Shown here in pieces: positions 1-7,888 of a stretch of DNA of 22,609 nt. The translations under genes were made by a program, and so were the position numbers. The notes below the pieces were generated by a model. That model saw only the letters and a list, made by a program, of their open reading frames with translations. It had not been told where the DNA came from and searched no databases. The stretch is from the NCBI GenBank assembly GCA_964645155.1, contig CAZYBG010000045.1:1-22609 (forward strand), in the 5' to 3' direction. This DNA is from CAZYBG01 sp964645155. GTDB taxonomy: Bacteria; Pseudomonadota; Alphaproteobacteria; Rhodobacterales; Rhodobacteraceae. Within the stretch, counting starts at the first letter, position 1. Every line of letters begins with the position of its first letter.

Positions 1-293
1 CGCCGCCCTACCATCCCTATACCGAGGCGCTGCTCTCGGCGGTGCCGATCGCCGACACCCGAGTCGAAAAGAAGCGCATCGTGCTCGAGGGCGACATCCC
101 CTCGGCGATGAACCCGCCGCCCGGCTGCCCGTTCCAGACCCGGTGCCGATGGAAGCCGCAGGTGCCGGGCAACCTCTGCGAGACCGAGGTGCCGCCGATG
201 GTCACGCTCGGCCCCGGCCACCAGATCAAGTGCCACCTCTCGCGCGAAATCCTGACGCGGATGGAGCCGGTCATCACCATCGCCGCGGAATGA
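1..293 (+). CDS. Dipeptide/oligopeptide ABC transporter ATP-binding protein, C-terminal fragment
   Basis: This is the last 96 codons of a gene that begins before the window, read from base 3 with stop TGA at 291-293. The peptide opens with PYHPYTEALLSAVP and contains the Cys-rich segment GCPFQTRCRW followed by a later LCE. This is the hallmark C-terminal extension of DppD/DppF/OppD/OppF ATPases (the oligo_HPY region), which drive import of peptides and also of nickel or some glycosides. The ATPase core, with its Walker and signature motifs, lies outside the window, so the subunit type and substrate cannot be fixed. A hairpin right after the stop probably ends this transporter operon, which converges on the next gene. 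Confidence 0.9.
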   Translation, partial: PPYHPYTEALLSAVPIADTRVEKKRIVLEGDIPSAMNPPPGCPFQTRCRWKPQVPGNLCETEVPPMVTLGPGHQIKCHLSREILTRMEPVITIAAE

Positions 294-295
294 GA

Positions 296-318
296 AAGGG
301 CCCCGCCGGGGGGCCCTT
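296..318. terminator. Bidirectional hairpin terminator between convergent genes
   Basis: AAGGGCCCC at 296-304 pairs perfectly with GGGGCCCTT at 310-318 around a 5-nt loop. It lies 3 bp after the stop of the ABC ATPase and 23 bp after the stop of the convergent small exported protein. There is no strong T-tract on either side; the minus-strand reading continues into TTCTCATT. The call rests on the strong stem and its placement between two gene ends. Confidence 0.7.
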
Positions 319-341
319 CCGCGCGATGCGCCAGTTGGCGA

Positions 342-872
342 TCACATGGCTTCGACGCGGCGCACCACCACTTCGGTGAACTTGTCGAGCATCACGTTGT
401 AGACCGTGCCATCGCTGGGCGAGAGGATCATGACCGGCCCGTCGGACGGCAGCGTCGCCGGCAGTTCCGGCACCGCATAGACGCCCGCGGCCGCGGTCAT
501 CGGCGGCTCCACGCCGCTGTCGGTGCCGCCGGCGCTGTCTTGGGTCGGCGGAAACAGCGCGACGGTGCCGTTCAGCGTGTTGAATTCGCCCGCACCGGCG
601 AGGAGCGCGTTGCCGTCGACGCTGACCTCGCTGATGTTCACCTGAAGCCGGCTCGCGGTGGGCTCGGTCGTGATGTTGTCTGCGAAGGCCTGCGCGAGGC
701 GCGCCTCCAGATCGGCCTCGAGGGTCGGCCAGAATTCCAGCGCGTTCGAATCGGTCGCGGCCTCGAGCTCGACATTGACCTCGATCTCGGAGAGCTGCGG
801 ATCGGCCGCCACCGCGGCCAACGGTGCCACTGCAAGCGCGGTACCAAGCATCAGGGCATTGAGCTTTCTCAT
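342..872 (-). CDS. Small exported protein of unknown function
   Basis: The protein has 176 residues and begins MRKLNALMLGTALAVAPLA, a typical Sec signal peptide (positive N-region, hydrophobic core, probable cleavage after AVA near residue 22), so the mature protein should be periplasmic. I chose the ATG at 872 rather than an in-frame start at 956 because AAAGGAG lies 8 nt upstream and the signal peptide begins there. The mature part is acidic and cysteine-free, with segments such as EIEVNVELEAATDSNALEFWPTLEADLE written here only as its general character: a beta-rich start, then a helix, then a Pro/Gly-rich linker. I do not recognise the family. It sits alone between the peptide transporter and the agl operon, with its own leader hairpin. 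Whether it belongs to either neighbour is unknown. Confidence 0.75.
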   Translation of the reverse strand: MRKLNALMLGTALAVAPLAAVAADPQLSEIEVNVELEAATDSNALEFWPTLEADLEARLAQAFADNITTEPTASRLQVNISEVSVDGNALLAGAGEFNTLNGTVALFPPTQDSAGGTDSGVEPPMTAAAGVYAVPELPATLPSDGPVMILSPSDGTVYNVMLDKFTEVVVRRVEAM

Positions 873-905
873 CTTGTTCGCTCCTTTGGCATCGAAGGAG
901 CCGGC

Positions 906-926
906 GGCGCCTTCCAGCAAGGCGCC
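906..926 (-). promoter_or_regulatory. Leader hairpin upstream of the small exported protein
   Basis: GGCGCCTT at 906-913 and AAGGCGCC at 919-926 form a perfect 8-bp stem with a 5-nt loop. It lies about 34 nt upstream of the start codon at 872, within the 159-bp gap after aglK. It could be a 5'-leader structure of the small gene or a Rho-assisted end of the agl transcript. It has no U-tract on the minus strand. Confidence 0.45.
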
Positions 927-1031
927 ACGAACCGGCCCGTTCTTCTGCCACCACAACGCCCCGCTGGCGCGCCGGTTCCAGATCGCTCCGGACCGCGCAG
1001 GGCGCCATGAGGGAGCGTCGGGCCGCGAAGG

Positions 1032-2120
<1,089 letters not shown>

Positions 2121-2139
2121 GTCTCTCCCCTTCGTTTTT

Positions 2140-3792
2140 TCATTCGGCCACTGCAAAATAGGCCTGCCATGGCGGCAGGGTCACGTGGCGGTCGGTGACG
2201 GTCGCCTTGAAGGGGGCGCCGCGGTCCTGGCGCCAGCTGCCCCGCGGCAGCTCCACCGGGTTCGGCATCGCCGAAAGGTTGAAGGCGGCGAACACGCGCG
2301 CGCCATCATGCTCGCGGATCATCGAGATGTAGTCGTCGCGCACGTCGACCAAGGTCAGCGTGCCCTTCTGCAGGGCCGGATGCGCCTTCCGCAGCGCGAT
2401 CATCGCGCGGTAGAAGGCCAGCGTCGAATCGTCGGCCGCGTCCTGCCGGTTCACCGCCTTGTCGAGATGCTCGACCGCCATCGGCAGCCAGGGCTTGGCA
2501 TCCGAGAAACCGCCGTTCTGGTTGTCCTGCACCCAGGGGATCGGCGTGCGGCAGCCGTCGCGGCCGCGGAACTTCGGCCAGAACGCGATGCCGTAGGGAT
2601 CCTGCAGATCCTCGTAGGCGACATAGGCCTCGGTCAGGCCCAGTTCCTCGCCCTGGTAGAGGCAGACCGTGCCGCGCAGCGTCAGGAGAAGGCCGGCATA
2701 GAGCCGGACCGAGTTGTCCGACAGGTTCCAGCGCGAGGCATGACGCACCACGTCGTGGTTCGAGAACGCCCAGCAGGCCCAGCCGTCGCCGACGATCTCC
2801 TCGTGGCGGTCCAGCACCTCGCGGATGCGGCGGCCGGTGGGCGGGATCGGCGAGAGGAACTCGAACCCGTAGCACATGTGCACCTTGTCGCCGCCCGCGG
2901 TGTACTCGGCCTGGAGCTCGAGCCCGCGCAGGTCGTCGCCGACCTCGCCCACCGAGGTGATCCCGGGAAATTCGTCCATCACGGCGCGCAGCCGGCGCAG
3001 GAACTCGAGGTTCTCGGGCCGGTTCTTGTCGTAGATGTGCTCCTGCCAGTTGTAGGGGTTGACCGAGGGGGCGATCTTGGCGCTGCGCCGCTCGGGCTCG
3101 AGCGGCGGGTTGTCGCGCAGCTCCCTGTCGTGGACGTAGAAGTTGATCGTGTCGAGGCGGAAGCCGTCGACGCCGCGTTCCAGCCAGTAGCGCGCGATCG
3201 CCAGCAGCTCGTCCTGCACATCGGGGTTGTGGAAGTTGAGGTCCGGCTGCTCCTTGAGGAAGTTGTGCAGGTAGTACTGCATCCGCTCGCCGTCCCACTG
3301 CCAGGCCGAGCCGCCGAAGATCGAAAGCCAGTTGTTCGGCGGCGTGCCGTCGGGCCTGGCATCGGCCCAGACGTACCAGTCGGCCCGGGCGTTCTCGCGG
3401 CTGCCGCGGCTTTCCTTGAACCACGGGTGCTGGTCCGAGGTATGCGACAGGACGAGGTCGATCAGCACCCTCAGCCCCAGTTCGTGCGCCCGGTGGATCA
3501 GCGCATCGAAATCGCCCAGCGTGCCGAACATCGGGTCGACGTCGCGGTAGTCGCTGACGTCGTAGCCGAAGTCGAGCATGGGCGAGCGGAAGAAGGGCGA
3601 GATCCAGATCGCGTCCGCGCCCATGCCGGCGACGTGCGGCAGCCGGCTGATGATCCCCGCGAGGTCGCCGATGCCGTCGTGGTTCGAATCCTGGAAGCTG
3701 CGCGGGTAGATCTGGTAGATCACCGCGCCGCGCCACCAGTCGGGATCGGGCGCCAGGGCCGACAGCCGCGCGGCTTCGATCATCGGGATCAT
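2140..3792 (-). CDS. aglA: GH13 alpha-glucosidase AglA
   Basis: This is a cytoplasmic alpha-glucosidase (550 residues, oligo-1,6-glucosidase-like GH13) that cuts imported sucrose, maltose, trehalulose-type or other alpha-glucosides to release glucose. The N-terminal WWRGAVIYQIYPRSF leads into the TIM barrel. Conserved regions are IDLVLSHTSDQHPWF (I), GFRLDTINF with nucleophile D214 (II), SVGEVGDD with acid/base E283 (III) and FSNHDVVR with D347 (IV). There is no signal peptide. The start at 3792 (MIPMIEAARL) is 17 bp after the aglG stop. AGGAGGGGA precedes it at a slightly long spacing, and a second in-frame ATG at 3783 is possible. Placement between the permease and ATPase genes matches aglEFGAK of Sinorhizobium. 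Exact linkage specificity cannot be read from sequence. Confidence 0.95.
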   Translation of the reverse strand: MIPMIEAARLSALAPDPDWWRGAVIYQIYPRSFQDSNHDGIGDLAGIISRLPHVAGMGADAIWISPFFRSPMLDFGYDVSDYRDVDPMFGTLGDFDALIHRAHELGLRVLIDLVLSHTSDQHPWFKESRGSRENARADWYVWADARPDGTPPNNWLSIFGGSAWQWDGERMQYYLHNFLKEQPDLNFHNPDVQDELLAIARYWLERGVDGFRLDTINFYVHDRELRDNPPLEPERRSAKIAPSVNPYNWQEHIYDKNRPENLEFLRRLRAVMDEFPGITSVGEVGDDLRGLELQAEYTAGGDKVHMCYGFEFLSPIPPTGRRIREVLDRHEEIVGDGWACWAFSNHDVVRHASRWNLSDNSVRLYAGLLLTLRGTVCLYQGEELGLTEAYVAYEDLQDPYGIAFWPKFRGRDGCRTPIPWVQDNQNGGFSDAKPWLPMAVEHLDKAVNRQDAADDSTLAFYRAMIALRKAHPALQKGTLTLVDVRDDYISMIREHDGARVFAAFNLSAMPNPVELPRGSWRQDRGAPFKATVTDRHVTLPPWQAYFAVAE

Positions 3793-3809
3793 GTCGTTGC
3801 GGTCCCCTC

Positions 3810-4949
3810 CTACTTGACCGAGCCGGCAAGCAGCCCCCGGACCAGGTAGCGCTGCATCGCGAAGAAGACGACCAGCGGCACCGCGATCGAGACGAAGGCC
3901 GAGGTGGCCAGGATCTCCCAGTCGCCGCCGCGCGAGCCGAGGAGGTTCACGAGGTTGCCGGTCAGCACCTGCTGGTCGTTCGACGTGCCGAGGAAAACGA
4001 GCGCCACGAGCAGGTCGTTCCATGTCCACAGGAACTGGAAGATCGCGAAGCTCGCCAGCGCCGGGAACGACAGCGGCAGGATGATCTTGATGAAGATCTG
4101 GAATTCGGTCGCGCCATCGACCCGGGCATTCTCGATGATGTCGCGCGGCAGGCCGACCATGTAGTTGCGCAAGAGGTAGATGGCGAGCGGCAGGCCGAAG
4201 CCGGTATGCGCCATCCAGATCCCGAGATAGCCCTTGCCGATGCCGATGGCGTTGTGGAACTGCAGGAGCGGGATCAGCGCCAGCTGCAGCGGCACCACCA
4301 GCAGGCCGACCACCGCCGCGACGAGAAGCGCGCGGCCGGGGAAGTCCATCCAGGCGAGCGCGTAGGCGGCGAAGGCGGCGATCAGGATCGGGATGATGGT
4401 GGCCGGGATCGCCACGGTGAGGGTGTTGATGAAGGCCTGGCCGATCGACTGCCCGGCCAGCGGGCTGAAGAGCACGGTGCCGTAGTTCTCGGTGGTGAAT
4501 TCCGGTGGCCTCTCGGCCGAGCTGAACACCCGGGGCGGTCGGGCGTCCTCGAAGCTCGACGGCCCCGACATCGCGTAGGCCCCGCTCTCCTCCACGGTCA
4601 GCGTCACGCCGTCGCCGAGATCGGCGGTCGCCCCCGGCTCGAACTCGTCGGGCCGGTTGACGTTGGTGCCCCAGGCGCCGATCGTCGCGGCCGCATCGGG
4701 GAACAGCTCGCCCTCGATGACGAAGCGGTCGCCCTCCTGCCGCTCGTCACCCTGGATCCGCACGGGGTCGAGCTGCTGCTGCTGCGAGGTCAGCGCCTTC
4801 CACCAGCCCGAGGTCGAGATCTGGTCGCCGGTGCGGAACGAGGAGACGAGCAGCCCGAACGTGGGCAGCACCCAGAGCGTCACGAGCAGGACGACCGAGA
4901 TGTGGACGGCCCAGGTGAGGGACGACTTCTTGCCGACGATGTTGTCCAT
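3810..4949 (-). CDS. aglG: Alpha-glucoside ABC transporter permease AglG
   Basis: This is an inner-membrane permease of the CUT1 (MalG-like) type with 379 residues. TM1 is at about residues 13-35. A long non-membrane segment (about 40-160, rich in D/E/G/T and probably periplasmic) follows, then five further hydrophobic segments from about 172 onward. The EAA loop that contacts the ATPase is at about 270-292 (IIENARVDGATEFQ, then ILP). The inserted periplasmic segment makes it longer than a typical MalG of about 280-300 residues. The ATG at 4949 has GGGAAGGGCGGGG upstream, and the gene starts 15 bp after aglF. It should form a heterodimer with AglF and couple to AglK. Confidence 0.93.
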   Translation of the reverse strand: MDNIVGKKSSLTWAVHISVVLLVTLWVLPTFGLLVSSFRTGDQISTSGWWKALTSQQQQLDPVRIQGDERQEGDRFVIEGELFPDAAATIGAWGTNVNRPDEFEPGATADLGDGVTLTVEESGAYAMSGPSSFEDARPPRVFSSAERPPEFTTENYGTVLFSPLAGQSIGQAFINTLTVAIPATIIPILIAAFAAYALAWMDFPGRALLVAAVVGLLVVPLQLALIPLLQFHNAIGIGKGYLGIWMAHTGFGLPLAIYLLRNYMVGLPRDIIENARVDGATEFQIFIKIILPLSFPALASFAIFQFLWTWNDLLVALVFLGTSNDQQVLTGNLVNLLGSRGGDWEILATSAFVSIAVPLVVFFAMQRYLVRGLLAGSVK

Positions 4950-4964
4950 GGCCCCGCCCTTCCC

Positions 4965-6182
4965 CTAGCGCATTTCCTTGCGCGCGTTCCAGACGTTCCA
5001 GACCAGGATCGGCGTGACGAGGAGCATGATGATCATGGCGGCGGCCGAGCCCATGCCGACGTCGAAGGCGCGGAAGAGCTTGTCGTACATGTAGTTGGCC
5101 AGCACCTGCGTCTCCCACTGGCCATTGGTCATGGCGAGCACGATGTCGAACACCTTCAGCACCACGATGGTGATCGTGGTCCAGACCACGACGATCGTGC
5201 CCATGATCTGCGGCACCTTGATCCGGAAGAAGATCTGGAACGGGTTCGCGCCGTCGAGCACGGCGGCCTCGATCGTCTCCTCGGGGATCGCGCGCAGCGC
5301 GGCCGAGAGGATGACCATGGCGAAGCCCGCCTGGATCCAGATCAGCACGACCATCAGGAAGAAGCTGTTCCAGAACGGGATCTGCAGCCATTGCTGCGGC
5401 TGGCCGTAGGGCGGGCTCGCCCCGGTGACCGAGACGGCGGCCGAGAGCGATTGCCAGATCAGCCACAGCGCCGCGACGCCGACGAAGAGGCGGAGCGGCA
5501 GGTTGCCCGCCTCGCGTTCGCCGAAGAACACCGGGCGGACGAAGATCCAGGCCACCCAGGCGACCATCGCCGCAAAGCCGAGAAGGAGGAGGGCCGGCGC
5601 CGCCTTGAGGAACAGCAGCGACCAGGGCCCGCCCTCGAACTGCAGCCAGATCGCGTTCAGGATGCCGATCTGCTCCTGCCCGGCGGGGCGGGTGTCGTAG
5701 ATCAGCTTCCAGATCACCGAGGCGCCGACGAACGAGATCGCCATCGGCATGAAGATCAGCGACTTGGCGATGCTGCCCCACCAGATCCGGTCGGTCAACT
5801 GCGCGGCAAGAAGGCCGAACGCGGTCGATACCGCCGGCACCACGATCAGCCACAGCATGTTGTTGCGCACCGACTCCCAGAACTTGGGCTCGCCCATCAT
5901 CCGCTGGTAGTTCTCGAGCCCGACGAACGTGCCGTCGCGGTTGAGCGACAGCCAGAACGAGGCGAAGACCGGATAGGCGAGGTAGAGCCCGAGCGCGACG
6001 ATTGCCGGCAGCAGGAACAGCCAGGGCCGGACCATGCTGGCCCGGCTGATGTTGCGCCCCGCATCGGGACCGCGGGCCGGGAACAGCACTTTGTCGAGGA
6101 AGAGGTTTGAGGCGTAGAAGTAGCCGATGCAGCCGCCGACACCGACGACGATGGTGATCAGGGCCTGGACAGCCGGATTCAT
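4965..6182 (-). CDS. aglF: Alpha-glucoside ABC transporter permease AglF
   Basis: This is the second CUT1 permease (MalF-like, 405 residues), located in the inner membrane. An N-terminal hydrophobic segment (about 7-28) is followed by a membrane anchor near 52-78. Further TM helices include an extra hydrophobic and soluble insertion at about 185-262, before the C-terminal core. The EAA motif is at about 299-323 (IPEETIEAAVLDGANPFQ, then KVPQI), the signature for docking to the ATPase. The ATG at 6182 is preceded by a GGGGGGAA ribosome-binding site. It is separated from aglE by a 102-bp spacer with a hairpin and from aglG by 15 bp. The partner proteins and order identify it as AglF. Confidence 0.93.
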   Translation of the reverse strand: MNPAVQALITIVVGVGGCIGYFYASNLFLDKVLFPARGPDAGRNISRASMVRPWLFLLPAIVALGLYLAYPVFASFWLSLNRDGTFVGLENYQRMMGEPKFWESVRNNMLWLIVVPAVSTAFGLLAAQLTDRIWWGSIAKSLIFMPMAISFVGASVIWKLIYDTRPAGQEQIGILNAIWLQFEGGPWSLLFLKAAPALLLLGFAAMVAWVAWIFVRPVFFGEREAGNLPLRLFVGVAALWLIWQSLSAAVSVTGASPPYGQPQQWLQIPFWNSFFLMVVLIWIQAGFAMVILSAALRAIPEETIEAAVLDGANPFQIFFRIKVPQIMGTIVVVWTTITIVVLKVFDIVLAMTNGQWETQVLANYMYDKLFRAFDVGMGSAAAMIIMLLVTPILVWNVWNARKEMR

Positions 6183-6236
6183 GGTTCCCCCCTTCCGTCG
6201 GTTGTTCGACGTGTCGTTGGTGCGCCGTCTGTGCGA

Positions 6237-6263
6237 CAGGCCGGACCACGCTCGCCCGGCCTG
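6237..6263 (-). promoter_or_regulatory. Intercistronic hairpin between aglE and aglF
   Basis: CAGGCCGG at 6237-6244 and CCGGCCTG at 6256-6263 form a perfect 8-bp stem with an 11-nt loop. It lies in the only long spacer (102 bp) of the agl operon, 21 nt after the aglE stop. Such structures after a binding-protein gene commonly stabilise its mRNA 3' end or cut read-through, so that the binding protein is made in excess of the permeases. That role is inferred here. Confidence 0.55.
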
Positions 6264-6284
6264 CCCCGCTCTGTCAAACGGTTG

Positions 6285-7631
6285 TTACTGCGGCCACGAC
6301 GCCTGGATCTGCGCGGCGACCGTGGCGGCGTCGCTGCCGCCCACATAGTCGACCATCGCGGTCCAGAAGCTGCCGGCGCCGACCGCGCCCGGCATCAGGT
6401 CCGAGCCGTCGAAGCGGAACGTGGTCGCGTTGGTCAGGATCTCGCCCTGCCGGGCCAGCACCTCGTTGGCATAGAGGTCGGCATTGGCACCGGTGAACGG
6501 CGTCAGGAAGCCCGACTGCGCCATCCAGACCTCGTGGGCGATGGGGGTCTTCAGGAACTCGATGAACGCGCGCGCCGCCTCGCTGTCGCGGGTGATGAAG
6601 GCGAGCGTGCCCGCCCCCAGCACCGGCGTGCCGAGGTCCTTCTCGGCATAGGCGGGCAGGTAGAAGAAGTCGGCGTCGAGCCCGAGCTCGATGCCTTCCG
6701 GGAAGAACGACGAGATGAACTGCGCCTGGCGGTGCATGTAGCAGCCCGGCGGCGACGAGAAGAGGCCCTGCGGGCTGTCGCGGAAGTCGGTCGAGGCGAC
6801 CGCGGCCGCGCCGCCGGCGACGTAGGCGTCGTTCTTGGCGAACCAGCCGAACTCCTCGATCGCGGCGATCACCTGCGGGTCGTCGAACGGGATCTCGTTC
6901 GTCGTCCACTGGTCGTAGACCTCGGGCGGATTGATGCGCAGCATCATGTCCTCGACCCAGTCGGTCGCCGGCCAGCCGGTGGCGCCGCCCGAGCCGAGCC
7001 CGATGCACCAGGGCGTGCCGCCGTCGGCGACGATCTGGTCGGTGAGCGCCTTGAGCTCCTCCATCGTCTCGGGGATCTCGTAGCCGGCATCGGCGAAGTT
7101 GTCGGGGCTGTACCAGACCAGCGATTTCACGTCGATCTTGTAGGGCAGGGCATAGAGCGCCTCGGTGCCGTCGGGGCCGGCATAGGTGCCGAGGCCCACC
7201 CAGCTGTCGCCGGCGGCATAGTTCTCGGCCAGCCAGGTCTGCGTCTCTTCGCCGAGCGGCGTCACGAAGCCCTTCGAGACGAGATCGGCGATCAGGCCGG
7301 GCTGCGGCAGGACCGCGACGTCGGGCGGGCTGCCGGCCTGGGTGTCGATGACGATCTGCTGCTCGTAGTTCTCCGACGACGAGTAGTTGACGGTCACGCC
7401 CGAAGCGGCCTCGAAATAGCCGAGGACGGATTCGAAGAGCACCTGGTCCTCGCCCCGCCAGGGGCCGAAGATCGTGAGCGACTGGCCGTCGAGGTTCGTG
7501 GCGGCGTCGTATTCCTCGTAGCTCGCCCAGTTGAAATCGCCCTCGCCGGGCGGAAACACCAGATCCTGCGCCTGGGCAGCGCCGGCGCAGAGGGCGAGCG
7601 CTGCCGCGCCCGCGAGATAGCGGCGGTTCAT
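6285..7631 (-). CDS. aglE: Alpha-glucoside-binding periplasmic protein AglE
   Basis: This is the solute-binding protein (family 1/CUT1 type, 448 residues) that captures alpha-glucosides in the periplasm and delivers them to AglFG. The N-terminus MNRRYLAGAAALALCAGAAQAQ is a classical signal peptide with probable cleavage after AQA. The cysteine inside it lacks a proper lipobox, so a soluble rather than lipid-anchored protein is expected. Two in-frame ATGs lie 6 nt apart. I chose 7631 because AGGGAGG ends 6 nt before it, whereas the ATG at 7637 directly abuts that motif. It is the first gene of the minus-strand operon, about 71 bp from the nearest operator. The name follows from operon order; the sugar range is not readable. 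Confidence 0.93.
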   Translation of the reverse strand: MNRRYLAGAAALALCAGAAQAQDLVFPPGEGDFNWASYEEYDAATNLDGQSLTIFGPWRGEDQVLFESVLGYFEAASGVTVNYSSSENYEQQIVIDTQAGSPPDVAVLPQPGLIADLVSKGFVTPLGEETQTWLAENYAAGDSWVGLGTYAGPDGTEALYALPYKIDVKSLVWYSPDNFADAGYEIPETMEELKALTDQIVADGGTPWCIGLGSGGATGWPATDWVEDMMLRINPPEVYDQWTTNEIPFDDPQVIAAIEEFGWFAKNDAYVAGGAAAVASTDFRDSPQGLFSSPPGCYMHRQAQFISSFFPEGIELGLDADFFYLPAYAEKDLGTPVLGAGTLAFITRDSEAARAFIEFLKTPIAHEVWMAQSGFLTPFTGANADLYANEVLARQGEILTNATTFRFDGSDLMPGAVGAGSFWTAMVDYVGGSDAATVAAQIQASWPQ

Positions 7632-7701
7632 GTCCATCCTCCCTGTTCGGCGCGACGCGAACGCGCCCGGCCACGGCCCTTGCGCCTCGGGGCGGCGCCA
7701 T

Positions 7702-7715
7702 CCAAAGCGCTTTGG
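7702..7715. promoter_or_regulatory. Operator O1 (LacI-family palindrome) for the agl operon
   Basis: The sequence CCAAAGCGCTTTGG is a perfect 14-bp palindrome with the central CG pair typical of LacI-family operators. It begins 8 bp downstream of the candidate aglE -10 element and 71 bp before the aglE start codon. An identical copy precedes aglR, so AglR is the obvious ligand, acting as a repressor at the transcription start. Confidence 0.85.
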
Positions 7716-7723
7716 GCAGGCTG

Positions 7724-7752
7724 ACACTCGCGCAACGCGGCAGTTCCGTCAA
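7724..7752 (-). promoter_or_regulatory. Candidate promoter of aglEFGAK
   Basis: On the minus strand TTGACG (7752-7747) is followed, after 17 bp, by GAGTGT (7729-7724). The -35 matches the sigma-70 consensus at five of six positions, but the -10 is poor. Placement is supported by O1 starting 8 bp downstream, mirroring the aglR promoter and O2. A weak -10 would suit a promoter that needs an activator. Confidence 0.45.
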
Positions 7753-7789
7753 GGGCTGTCTACAAACCGCCCTGGTCTCGCCTACTATT

Positions 7790-7799
7790 TGCAATTGCA
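7790..7799. promoter_or_regulatory. Central palindrome TGCAATTGCA in the agl divergent region
   Basis: TGCAATTGCA is a perfect 10-bp palindrome in the only AT-rich part of the intergenic region, close to the midpoint between O1 and O2 and upstream of both promoter candidates. It may be an activator site or just AT-rich spacer; no regulator can be assigned. Confidence 0.25.
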
Positions 7800-7823
7800 G
7801 CATTTTTTCTGCGGTTGAAAGTT

Positions 7824-7852
7824 TTGACGGGCGGCAGGCGCGTGGCTAGAGT
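7824..7852 (+). promoter_or_regulatory. Candidate sigma-70 promoter of aglR
   Basis: TTGACG (7824-7829) and TAGAGT (7847-7852) are separated by exactly 17 bp, matching the consensus at five and four of six positions. Transcription would start near 7859-7860, immediately before operator O2, so repressor bound there should block aglR-bgl-glk transcription. Confidence 0.65.
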
Positions 7853-7861
7853 TCCGCTGCC

Positions 7862-7875
7862 CCAAAGCGCTTTGG
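7862..7875. promoter_or_regulatory. Operator O2 (LacI-family palindrome) in front of aglR
   Basis: This is a second perfect copy of CCAAAGCGCTTTGG, 13 bp upstream of the aglR start codon and 9 bp after the candidate -10. It implies autoregulation of aglR and control of the bgl and glk genes downstream. Its centre is 160 bp from that of O1. Confidence 0.85.
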
Positions 7876-7888
7876 AACCGGTACCGCA

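Noticed and set aside
873..956. Upstream start (956) for the small exported protein
   Set aside because: It would bury the signal peptide behind 28 residues, whereas a good ribosome-binding site and signal peptide begin at 872.
4206..6110. Plus-strand open frame of 634 codons antisense to aglF and aglG
   Set aside because: It is an His/Asp/Arg/Gly-rich shadow of hydrophobic permease codons with no plausible fold or ribosome-binding site.
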